Shown here piece by piece: positions 33,390-43,217 of a stretch of DNA of 64,000 nt (positions are counted from its first letter, which is position 1; every line of letters starts with the position of its first letter). Origin of the DNA: Gautieria morchelliformis (taxonomy: Eukaryota > Basidiomycota > Agaricomycetes > Gomphales > Gomphaceae); the NCBI GenBank assembly GCA_015179125.1, contig WHVA01000152.1, forward strand, positions 124,001 to 188,000. The letters are read 5' to 3'. A model generated the notes under the pieces. It was not told the DNA's origin. It made no database searches and was given only the letters and a program-made list of their open reading frames with translations. Made by a program: the position numbers and the translations under genes.

Positions 33390-33857
33390 GCAGGGAAGGT
33401 TCGGTAGAGTTCTTAGAAAACTAGAATCAAATTCACTCTCAGTGAATTTATTGTCACTGTTATATTAATACAATACCTAGAATCAAATTCACTACATGAT
33501 TTTCAGTCAACATGCTATGAAAATACAAAGAATACTACTCGCCTCTCTCAGTGAATTTATTGTCACTGAGAGGGGAGTACAATCCTGTCTCAGAAGGCAT
33601 ATACATGCACCCGGCCCTTTAGCGCTCAAGAGCTCGCGCGTCGAAGTCATTTCAAACTCCGCTGGATGCAGCCGCCTGTGAAAATAGAGATAACAAAGTG
33701 AAATAGAGAGATAGGGAGTGGCTGGAATTTTTCGAAAATAATCAGAGAAGTGAATGCATGGTACAAGAACAATGTGAGAAAAGATTGAAACACCATACAA
33801 TAAATCGAACATATTATGCTTGATTTTGGTGCAGGAGCAGAAATGCACCCAACAATG
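33390..33857 (+). mobile_element. Repeat R, copy 3, inserted in the Plavaka gene
   Basis: About 450-470 bp. Contains CTAGAATCAAATTCACT twice (33421, 33478), the half-motif CTCTCAGTGAATTTATTGTC ACTG, then the full hairpin CTCTCTCAGTGA-ATTTATTG-TCACTGAGAG (33543-33572), the segment CCGGCCCTTTAGCGCTCAAG, and the end TGCAGGAGCAGAAATGCACCCAAC. It separates CFSAGTRMLATQG from the following transposase sequence. No coding capacity. Short CAGGG words lie on both sides but the precise ends are uncertain. Confidence 0.8.
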
Positions 33858-34504
33858 CAAGGCCCAGGGGTGGCAACTTTTCCATTACTGTATGCGCCTC
33901 TCACGAATGGTCAATGCCAGTGCAAGTGGAGTGGATGTTCTTTGCGCAGACGGTGGCATCCGAAAGGTATTCCCAGTCCTCGCAGCTTATGTTGCCCGAT
34001 TTCCCGGAGCAGGCCCTTGTCGCTTGTGTCAAGGAAAACTGGTGTCCAATATGCAAGTGCTACCCTGAGGATTATGGGGACCCCCTTGCCACTATCTTCG
34101 CAGATGACCCTGGCACTCTTTTTCGATGTCCGGTGGATCACATTCAGCACATCGACACTGATGGTGCGGAAGGGGCTCGTCCCTGTGATGACGTGGGCAT
34201 CCGTGAGGTCAGGCAGCCATTCTGGGAGAATCACCCTCACTGTGACATTTTCCGCTGCCTGACCCCGGGCATCCTACACCAATTGCACAAAGGGGTGCTC
34301 AAGGACCATCTGTGTAAGGGCAACCCTGGCTGGTTGTGGAGATCACACTACCACACAACTGACAAGGGGAAATCCAAAGAGAAAAGTCTAAGGACCCCCA
34401 ATGTCAGCGAGCCCGTATTCAACACTTGGGACCCGCCATCAACCCTGCATCTCCCTGACCACCCTGACCCTTGATCGACCCTTGATGCCACCTATTACCC
34501 AAGT

Positions 34505-34735
34505 CGCTTGATTTCCGACACTGTTCCGAGAGTGGAAGTCGGAGATTGGAGTGGAACTGGCAAGGCGAACAGAACTGGTGGAAGTTCTCCCAGAAGTGGA
34601 ATCATAGATGGAATTGGAGGCGGAGATGGAATTGGAGGCGGAGATGGAATCGGAACCGGAAGCGGAGTTGGAACTGGGTGTGGTGTCGGAACTGGAAATG
34701 GAAAACAGGGTGTCCCCTGACAATCTGTCCACCTG
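34505..34735 (+). repeat. G-rich minisatellite in the Plavaka gene
   Basis: Variants of GGAATTGGAGGCGGAGAT and GGAACTGGTG repeat about a dozen times, replacing transposase sequence between the DLLH-like and ISTISQWSGMEYKNM segments. Confidence 0.75.
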
Positions 34736-35285
34736 ATGCATGAAGGTAGCCACTCATCCTGAAACTGATGCACGTTTCCAGGCTGTCCCAAGTCACCCCA
34801 GCATCCATCACTTCAAGAAGGGAATCTCGACCATCAGCCAGTGGTCAGGCATGGAGTACAAGAATATGGAGAAAGTGTTCGTGGGCTTGATGGCCGGTGC
34901 GCTCCCACCTCACGCTCTCAAGGCGGCACGGGCTGTCCTAGATTTTGTTTACCTCGCACAATATCCCTCACACACAACAACCACCTTGAACTGCCTCCAA
35001 GATGCCCTGGACCGCTTCCACCGCTACAAAGGAGTTTTCGTCGACAGCAAGATCCGAGAGCATTTTCAAATTCCCAAGCTACACATGATAGAACACTACA
35101 CTGTGTCTATCATATCTCGGGGGACAGCCGACGGCTTCAACACTGAATTGCCCGAGAGACTGCACATCGACTTCTCTAAAGTGGGTTACCGTGCCAGCAG
35201 TCGTAAGGACTTTATAATCCAGATGACCCAATGGCTTACTAGACAAGAACAACTCCATTCCTTTGGCAGCTTCCTATCATCTCTC

Positions 35286-36240
35286 TTTATTTATGCATAA
35301 ATAGTTAAATACAATATATATGGCTTTCTCATCGTGTCCGATGACGAGCACGGCAGAAGACGTCGAAATGACCTCATATTCGATTTGTCCATTTTTAGCA
35401 TATTTGTGGTATTTTATTTATGTATAAATAGTTAAATACAAAATATATGGCTTGCTCGTCGTCAACGACGACGAGCAAGAGTGGTTTGATCGTTCTGTGG
35501 CTGGTTCCAGGGCTGGACGCCATGTTGCTCCGGTGTTGAGGTCGGCTGACGCCGGATGACATGAGTCACACATGTCGACGACAGAGGTCCATACCTGACG
35601 CCAGCTGAAGTAGTGGGTAGTTGAAGCGATGATGAGCGCAGCGAGTTGAATTCTCCAACTGGGCTGATTAAGGTAGCTGAAGTAAGCTCCCTCTATAAAT
35701 AACAAACCCGTGATTTTGCACCGTCACTCTTGCCTTTCGCCTCCACCCATCTACCCTGCCCTAGTGAGGCTTAGGCAATTTTTCTCTCCCCTCCCTCCGC
35801 TCCCTATTTCCGCTCCCAGCGCTTTGGGTGGTGGTATAGCCTGCCACGTCCTCGCGCTCGAGGCTCGTCAGTCTCTGACGCGTTCCGACACAACACGTCA
35901 TGGTATGGACGTGTTGTGGGTTGCACGCCCGCAGGGACCTGCAACTGGGAGTTCCCACCATCTCGGCTAACTCCCGCGGATATCGCCTCTGGCCGACAAA
36001 TCCCTCTGCCCCCATACTCGGCGGAAACACCTAACCTCCAGGTTGGTCTAGGTGTTTGCCGCCACCCTTTCCTCCCGTGATTCAAATACCCATTAATCAG
36101 CTAAGCTACTCACTGACCTGACCTCCATTCTGCAGAATAATTGGCGGAATAGACCCACCACGAGAAAAGAGTCTAGTTAGGCCTAGACCACACATGTGGG
36201 GTGTGGGCCTAATTGGATTAGTAAGTGGTGTTATACAGGT
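35286..36240. repeat. Repeat-derived spacer up to element I right end
   Basis: 35285-35610 is shared with 25500-25835 and 36085-36240 with 25830-25980. Between them, 35620-36085 is CT-rich and GC-rich DNA with an imperfect palindrome around ACAACACGTC..GACGTGTTGT (35888-35917). No gene supported. Confidence 0.6.
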
Positions 36241-36339
36241 GATCGCGCGCGCGCGCAAAATGCAACCGACTGCGCGCGATCAGGATTTTTCGACTTGGGC
36301 GCGGGCACGGCCTAATTTTTGTGCACTTCGACTGCCATA
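36241..36339 (+). mobile_element. Right TIR of element I
   Basis: GATCGCGCGCGCGCGCAAAA ... CCTAATTTTTGTGCACTTCG ACTGCCATA; reverse complement of the left TIR (28636-28729) with few differences. Followed by TCTCTC (36340-36345) and then the leucine-rich gene fragment, exactly where the 5' fragment stopped. Confidence 0.85.
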
Positions 36340-36891
36340 TCTCTCCTCCAGTTGTGTCTGCACACATTGGTATATGAATACGGTGGCCTACCGCCAGAAT
36401 ACTTCTCCTTCGTACCACGACATATTCTTCGTGAATACGTGCGTTACGGCACTGTACATGCTCCAAGCTTGCTCAAGGAGGATCTGGATGCTTTGTGGGC
36501 TATCGACAACGTAACCTCTGTGGATGGCGAACTTATTGTTATTGGTTCCTATGTGGAGTCTGTTTTAAATTGCGTGTCTGAGTCCTCCAAAGGAGTTCCA
36601 GAGGATTGGGAGTCCGAGCCTGGCGAAGCAGAGCTGCCTCCCTTTCTGCACACCTTCATCGTCCTCGTGTCGTCTTTTCGACCATCCCCAATGACGCTGC
36701 TTCCTCCGACATTGACTCATCTTGCCTTGCTCAACGTCTCACAAATGCCACTATGCACACTCCCAGCATCATTACCCCTTCTTGCTCTCCTTGACCTGTC
36801 ATTTCACTCATGGCTTGGCCCACATTTCGGCAAACTCGTTCGTCTGGAGTGGAGCAAATGGACAAAGTTGACATTACTAGGACTCCGGGGT
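36340..36891 (+). pseudogene. Middle fragment of the second leucine-rich gene copy
   Basis: Homologous to about 10468-11016 of the intact gene, frame open throughout: LCLHTLVYEYGGLPPEYFSF, LDALWAIDNVTSVDGELIVI, WESEPGEAELPPFLHTFIVL, LGPHFGKLVRLEWSKWTKLT. Differences from the intact copy are scattered, many synonymous. Cut at CGGGGT (36886-36891) by element II. Confidence 0.88.
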
Positions 36892-37401
36892 TATGGCGGT
36901 CAAATTGCACAAAAATGATTTTCCCTGTGCGTGCTGAAGATGTAAACCCGCGCGTGTGAGAGTGTGTGCCCATGTGGTTGGGTATGGGTGGTTATGTGCC
37001 CCTCATGACAAATGCTTGCGGCATCAAGCCAGCATGATGCATCCACATCGGAAATGATAAAATATATTTGTGTTAATGGTGAAAGCGATGCAAAGGTATG
37101 CATCCAAGCTGTTAAGTACAGGTGCCTGAGGCTGGAGGTATGGAAGTGGACATGGCCTGCTTGGGAGAAATGGGTACATACATATGTGAGCGTACTTCAA
37201 GTTTTACAAACGAAAGAAATATTCTATTAGGTTGAGGTCGAGGTATTAAAAGGAGTAATACGTAGTGGTAAATAAGTAATGAATGACTGGCATTAGCTCA
37301 AGTGTAAAATATTCCGAAGGAAGAAAAAAAAAAAGAAAAAAAATTTTTTTGAGGAAAAAGAGAGAGGAAGCTGTCAAAAGAATAGTGGTTCAAATGATAT
37401 C

Positions 37402-38945
37402 CTAGATTAGATTGGCCCAAGGGTTATCTGCCGTTTTGAACGGACTCTTGAATCCACCGAGCTTAGGAGCTGGCTTCATCGATGCCGTCTTCATTGATGC
37501 ATCGGAATCCTCAAAGCTTTTCTCCAGTTCAGGGGTAGAGAGTCGCTTGGCTGGTGGTGAGCCAGAGGTTGTTGCTGTTTGTGGGATGGGGAGAGCCAAT
37601 GCCAAAGGTGACCCTTCCTCGCTATCAGAACTGACAACATATATAGCATTTGATACTACTCATAGAAGTCAGTGTGTGCTTTCTGCGGAGTTGAAGTGCA
37701 GACTACCTGAATTGCTTTCATGAGCCTTTTCGATATCAGAAGACGATTGAAAGTCATCATCATAGTTATCCTCTGGAACAGGGCTAATTGAGGTACGCTT
37801 CTCCTTCAATCACGTGTTATGGCTGTGTATCGGTTCATCATCGAGCTCTGCTTCCGCTATGGTATCTTTGAAGTCAATGGTTGTGTTTTAGGTGGTAATG
37901 GATTGCTTACAGGCAGAACACTTTGATGTCGATGCATCTTTTCCTTTGAGTTCGCGAATGATGCTGCTTAACCACTTTCAGGACACTGCAGACTATTATT
38001 AGATGTCCAGACACAGTAAGATATTCAAGGCCTACCAAGGTATAGCTTACTTTCCTGCCAGCCTTTACTCATACCTCCTTTAGCATCCACAAAATCATAT
38101 CCATCGGGGACTTCACGGTCCAGCGAGAGGTGCGAGCGGCTTGCTTTCAGCAGGCGCCAGGTAAATTCATCACCAACCTCTGCTACATCATCCATAGGCT
38201 CAAAAGCAGCAGGTAACATTTGCCGCAGCCACTCATCAAGCTTGCGAGTTGACCATTGGTTGGAGAACTCCAATTCGCCAGGATTCCCGAATATAGCAAA
38301 GCCGGCTTTGCTTAGCTGATTGATATGCTGTAAGTTCGGTTCCGTTGTTTCATTGAGTGTCTCGGTATCCTGTGATCTCAAGGTAAGTGTAGTCATTAAT
38401 CAACGCAATGTTTGCTCACATCAATGCCTTCTGGCATTATAACAAGCAGTCGCACCCTTGTAAATACGTCCCCACTGTTGCCCCTTTTCTGTTTTCCCAC
38501 GGAATGTCTTTCCCCCCCTTTCAGCTGGGACACCTGTTATCTCTTGGAATTCATATTATGAATGTAAGCTGTACCTTTTTGCTGTTACCCTCATTCTCAC
38601 TCATAGCTGTCTTCTTGAGACCGGCAATAGCCTCGCGGCATGCATCGTCTTCGCTCGTGTGACATTTACCCTTCATCCTCATTTTGACAGAGCCTCCCAC
38701 AGCAGCGCCCTGCGCTGTAAAAGTCGAAAGTAAGTCTTGAAAAGATTGGTTAGTGTTTGGTGACTGAGCCAGTGGTGTAGATGATGGTATCCGATGCCAT
38801 GCGATGGTGTGTAAACAGCCTGCGCATGTGGTTGCTTCATTGATACCAATACTTTCCTTTGGGACAAAATGCGGGCATGATCAGAGAGAGCCGTTCTCTG
38901 CTCCAGAGTATTTGCATCTTTGAGCCATGGACTAGAAGTGGAAAT
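37402..38945 (-). pseudogene. Accessory gene of element II (Cys/His cluster protein)
   Basis: Minus-strand exons read from about 38928: MAQRCKYSGAENGSL, then TGA (38881-38883) where the relative at 47.3 kb has Cys, then SCPHFVPKESIGINEATTCA, GCLHTIAWH, and later ELEFSNQWSTRKLDEWLRQM, SRSHLSLDREVPDGYDFVDA, KGGMSKGWQESKLYLG, ending SPFKTADNPWANLI at 37402. The pattern C.CPHFVP..(n)C.GC.H...WH looks like a small zinc-binding module; the STRKLDEWLR and KGG.SKGWQ.SKLY blocks are shared with the copy at 45756-47329. Not a known domain to me. The internal stop suggests this copy is inactive. Confidence 0.6.
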
Positions 38946-39458
38946 GGTGAAAGAGTGTGAAGATTCAGTGTGTGATGACGCAAGAAATTTCACACGTAGC
39001 TCGTACTGTATACGCTCATTATCTGACCATCTCTTGACAGAGTTGATTTTGACATGAAAACTAAATGGTATTTTGACTCTACAGTGTGTGAGATACATTT
39101 TTGATCCATGCGCATGTGCGACGTTCTGCATCTCTTATGTTTTCTCCCGTGGCGGGCCCACCCCAACCAGACCATGTCTACGCTCATATTTCACGAGAGA
39201 TGTCCCACCTTCATCAATTTTGCCCGCCTCTCTTGCCGTCGTACAAACGTACACGCAGGATTGTTTTACAACTCACATGCCATGTGCGCCTTGGCACTGC
39301 ACATGCACATGTAACTCGTAATACCGTCTCTAGGCGTAATGAGGAGGTGAACGTGGAGGAGAAGTTGGTCAGGTGCATGCGGGAAAGAGTTGCCCCGAGA
39401 AAGGGAAGGAGAGTGGGTGATCATTTGGATTCAAGTATGATAGAAGTTGTACCTACTA

Positions 39459-41550
39459 CTATACATCTTCCAATTGATATAGCAATGTTTGCGTAATATG
39501 AAGGCCTTGCGACCAAGCAACTGCACGAGGGAACCAAATAGACTCCGGGAGCTCCACAACAAGCTCCCAAGCCCGATGACCCACACAAATACTCTTGAAT
39601 ACTAGGTAGCCATCTTCCTGCTCATCAGCCATCACTCCATACCCCTCGGGGATTAGTCCTGTCTCATGAGCTTGATCCAGTGCTGCAAAAAAAATCGCCT
39701 CGTGAAGCCGATTGCTGAAAGGTGGCTGGCTGCGTGGGACGTGAATGGCAGGGTGGTTGATATTGGCTTGCACATCCATTGTCAATTGGTCTTCTATTGC
39801 ACTGTTATTCTCATCATTGTCTTCCAAGTCAGATATATTGTCCCCGCTGCTGTCAGTAGCAGTAAGCGACTCCAAGTCATCACTTGTGTCCAGATCGTCT
39901 CCGTCCAAAGGATGACCAGCCCCTGTGAGACCTGATGGACAACGGAGCCATGCATTTAGTAGTACTGCTGAAGCGTGTCTGGATGCACCTCATCATACTC
40001 GGAGACAATCTTCCCATGCTTCGCATTGCTAAGAAAGTGCATATCCTATAAATAATGTCAATTGTGAAATAGTAGTCTTGATGTCAGCAAAATTTACTTA
40101 CTAATGGGGTCCGGTTATTTGCACTGGACATCGGATGGTTATTCCAATCGGCTTCAAATGCATTGCAGTCTGCATTTATGAGATCGAGGAAAAGCACGTG
40201 TAGGAGTCATAGGTGGTGAGGGTTGAGACGATCCAGATGATGGGAGCTTTCAAGGTGTGCAAAAAAGGCACACCAACGGCGGCTAAACTGCATTGTGACC
40301 TCAACCCATATTCGCTCAATACGGGTGTTATGAGTTGAACTAAAAAAATAATGAAGCATATAGAGGAACAAGCACACAGTAGTACTTACGATCCCCACAT
40401 AAAAGAGCCGCGTGATGGTCCATGGTGCATGATCATCCAGACAGCGAGTTCAATGTTCTTGCCACCCCGATCACCACAGAGGCGTGAAGGACAGCCGTAC
40501 TTGGCTGCTGCATCCAAAAACAAGTCCAGGACTGCGCTTGCACGGTTATTAGTACTGGCATGCAGTGCAACCATCTGCACGCTCAGTGTGAGTATTGAGA
40601 ATTCATGTTGCAAAAAGACATACCGTGTGATCATGTCCATCCACACCGCCATGGATAACAATACCATATTGAATTAATTTGTGCAGGCCATCAAAATGCC
40701 AAACAGCATTTGACATGGTGGAGATATATTCACACCGTAAAAGAGTGTCGTGTTGGCGAAGAGCCTGTCCAAGGCCATCAACCCGTCATAGAGATTTTCG
40801 AACACGCTCCTTCTGTATCCGTATACCATGGCGACTTAAAAATCCCATGGTGTATCGAACTCCAGAGTTGGGGCGTAGGCGTTTGTAGAGTTTGATTAGA
40901 AGATTGAGATCTATATCATTAAGAGTGGAGAAGCATTGGCTGAGTCCCATTTCTTGCAGCTTTTACCTCAGGGTGTTCCAGTGTATGCCTAAGAGTTGTG
41001 AAAGAAGCTGCAGACTGAGGTGACGGTTCCCAGATACGGCCTCTTGCACCCACTCAGCATTCAATTGCTTCGTTGGCCGACCGACACGTCCGGTATGGAT
41101 AATAGTGGTAAGATCCTCCCTAGACGTGGTTTCTGGATCACTAAACATGCGGATGCGTAGCGTAGTAAACCAATGAGTACAATATACATACATGTCGTCT
41201 GCTCCTTTCACAGCAATGGCTAGCTCTACTAGTAATTTACCTAGACAGACAGCACATGTCTTAAGCCAAATCACAGGTAGATCAGTAGCACCCAGGTTCC
41301 GGAGGAGATAGCGTATGCGCCCTAGAAGGAAATCGAAGTGGTATTTGAGGCGAAGCAAATCACTATCCTCACGATGAAGAACGTGCAAGGCGTGTGAGTA
41401 GGACCTAGAAATTATTTGATGAGCTCGGTTGACATTGTGTCCCCACCTGCTTGGTGGACCAGGACCTGGCAAATCCGGGCATGCAGGTAGGAGGACCATG
41501 TTGCATGACAGGTGTCGGAGTTTACTTTTGCTTTCTTTACTCGTCCCCAT
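39459..41550 (-). pseudogene. rve/DDE integrase-type transposase of element II
   Basis: From 41550 the N-terminal region (VNRAHQIISRSYSHALHVLH, RVGRPTKQLNAEWVQEAVSG) leads into an HTH part (LLSQLLGIHWNTLR), then the catalytic core: WHFDGLHKLIQYGIVIHGGV, RLCGDRGGKNIELAVWMIMH, and, across a spliced junction, STHNTRIERIWVEVTMQF, giving the D..D..E residues (HFDG, CGDRG, RIERIW). The C-terminal tail is acidic then ends in a conserved block (ANINHPAIHVPRSQPPFSNR, LIPEGYGVMADEQEDGY) up to 39459. At least two nonsense codons are visible (TAA after NTLR at about 40967; TGA after RVRKSL near 40792). The same protein type (integrase core with HTH) occurs in fish and other animals. Confidence 0.75.
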
Positions 41551-41597
41551 TGCTTCTCAAAATTCTACTTACAGTTTTCTACTAATACCATAGATCA

Positions 41598-42663
41598 TGA
41601 CTGTCATTACTTGCCATAGCGAATTTTACCTCGAAGATGGTTCAATCACATTACAGGTATGAGATTATAGCAATGCTCACTTATATTACAAGCTAAAATA
41701 CTGGTCCAGATTGAGGATGTCCTCTACAAACTCAATATATCACTCCTTCGCAAATTTTCAGTTGTTTTCAAGGATATGTTTTCCATGCCGCCAAGCTCTT
41801 CACAGCCCAACCATCATGAAGGCATGAGCGATGAGAGCCCTGTTAAATTGGGTCTGCCATTTATGGTAAAAAAAAAATGGATTATTTACTGTGGTGGTTT
41901 ATATGTCGGTAAGACAGCATTAAACTATTTATTAATGGCTGAACTGAAGCACCCTAGCTATAGTTCAAATCTCCCCCGTTAGAAGGGCTTGTTTCGATCC
42001 TCGAACTCGGCACGTTCCTACAGATAGATGTTGCCAGGTCTTTTGCAATCCAGGCCCTCTCTACCGATTCCCTGAACCTTTCCCCTGCTCGGCAGCTCTC
42101 TCTTGCACTTAGGTTCCGCATCAGTGACTGGATCGAATTAGATTTTAAAGCTCTCGTTGCGACGCCAGCTCATCGACTCAGTCTAGAGGATGCCTCATTC
42201 TTAGGTCTCACTATCATGCACATTATCCACTCCACACAGTCAGAAATCTGCCATCTTCGCCTTGTCCTTGCATATAACCCACTCAAGATGGACAAACACA
42301 ATGTGTCGTGCAAGAGGCCTGCTCTTGGCTGCCAGGCCAGCTGGGAAGCTGCCTGGTGGGATAGGTTTGCATGCCATTATCTACATCCAGATCACCCCTG
42401 CACACCACTTGAAGCACTTGCAAAGTTCGAATCCGCAAACATTGCAGGTGTCACGACAGCCTGCAGGCTTCAGGCAGTGGAATTTATCAGAGATCATGGA
42501 GTTTTTGACAGGGAATATGGTATATTGGAGGAGGGACTGAAGTTGCTTAAGAAGTTTGAGGGAACTGTGGTTGGTGTCTATTTTTTTGATTTTATACCAG
42601 TCTTTACTGCTCTTCATTGCTATCAGATTACAGTACTTAAAAAATTAATGGTATTAAATTTTT
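41598..42663 (+). CDS. BTB/POZ domain protein carried by element II
   Basis: Exon 1 41598-41657 (TCHSEFYLEDGSITLQ) is joined over a 50-bp intron (GTATGA..GTCCAG) to IEDVLYKLNISLLRKFSVVF, KDMFSMPPSSSQPN, SPVKLGLPFM, and then, after an intron around 41870-41985 whose phase I could not fix, EGLVSILELGTFLQIDVARS, SLNLSPARQLSLALRFRISD, WIELDFKALVATPAHRLSLE, CQASWEAAWWDRFACHYLHP. This is the standard order of Agaricomycete BTB proteins (BTB fold, then the helical part ending WW..). The final frame stops at 42663, 120 bp before the element's end. It points opposite to the integrase. Function unknown; such proteins often act as adaptors for ubiquitin ligases or in transcription. Confidence 0.65.
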
Positions 42664-42783
42664 GATTACAAGTGGTTGAAATAAACAATGTTGCGCGCGC
42701 GGGGAAGTCGCTCACACGCGCGCGCAGGTTTACATTTTCGGCACGCGTGGGAAATTTGATTTTTGTGCAGGATGACACCCATA

Positions 42784-43007
42784 CGGGGTTGTGGGATATG
42801 TGACGCTGATGCATGGACGCGTAAGAAACGCATCAATGAATGTAGACTCATCAATGTGGACATAGTCTCGACAGAATAAGTTTTCGTTTTGAGTCGATCC
42901 GCATGATTGTTGTCAATGTAAAGTTGTCTTGCAGAAATTGACTGACCCAAGGTGTATGAAACCTAATGATATGGTCATGGCATGATTTGCTGCCCACGTC
43001 CCGTCTC
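42784..43007 (+). pseudogene. 3' fragment of the second leucine-rich gene copy
   Basis: Homologous to about 11011-11236: GTTGTGGGATATGTGACGCT, GGACG(C/T)(G/T)TAAGAAACGC, the stop region GACAGAATAAGTTTTCGTTT and the 3' flank to CCCACGTCCCGTCTC. Ends at CGTCTC (43002-43007) where element III begins. Confidence 0.88.
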
Positions 43008-43152
43008 TATGGCGGTCAAAATGCACAAATATTATTTTGCACACGCGCAATGAAAATGGGACCACGCGTGCCCCTGGGTATGTGCTGACATGGGCGTTGA
43101 TGGGTGGTCATAGGCCCTGGGTGACAAACACGTCAGGCCGTGCGCTTGCCAT

Positions 43153-43217
43153 GTCGGCATGACGCACGAGTTAGCCAAAGCTTGCGAGCTTTTGGCTAGG
43201 TCGTGCATCATGCCGAC
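43153..43217. repeat. Subterminal hairpin of element III
   Basis: GTCGGCATGACGCACGA and TCGTGCATCATGCCGAC are complementary, with an inner pair TAGCCAAA/TTTTGGCTA; loop of a few bases around TTGCGAGC. Confidence 0.8.

Larger units (their letters stand above)
32172..35285 (+). pseudogene. Plavaka-type (KDZ) transposase, interrupted and 3'-truncated
   Basis: Starts with the family's zinc finger (SCPYCFKVLPTRQGVRLHLA, HHAPC). Further diagnostic pieces in order: EEWELAQTLMTSGMS, GDVKDANGEYMVEELELFYR, DPVECIRELMGNLAFREVLH, EMWTADWWWDLQ then (intron GTAAGT..CACAG) SKLPFGATICPVILASDKTR, LSQFSGDKAAWRVYLTIGNI, FHYCMRLSRMV-like frame, CFRCPVDHIQHI and TPGILHQLHKGVLKDHL, ISTISQWSGMEYKNMEKVFV, HFQIPKLHMIEHYTVSIISR, GTADGFNTELPERLHIDFSK. 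Damage: frameshift near 32450, insertion of repeat R at about 33395-33857, a G-rich minisatellite replacing sequence at 34505-34735, and loss of everything after WLTRQEQLHSFGSF. The missing C-terminus is of the type found at 22857-23699. Confidence 0.85.
36892..42783. mobile_element. Element II: 5.9-kb TIR transposon with integrase, accessory and BTB genes
   Basis: Left end TATGGCGGTCAAATTGCACAAAAATG; right end, reverse complement, TATGGGTGTCATCCTGCACAAAAATC; similarity of the two ends continues for roughly 70 bp (TTTCCC, GTAAACC.GCGCG.GTGAG). The 6-bp word CGGGGT lies directly outside both ends (36886-36891, 42784-42789), and the intact gene at 11011-11020 has it once, which proves the boundaries. 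The cargo is an rve-type integrase gene and an accessory gene on the minus strand and a BTB/POZ gene on the plus strand. A 6-bp duplication, TA(T) termini and an IS3-like integrase recall the IS3EU superfamily, as far as I remember that family; the assignment is inference. Confidence 0.85.
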
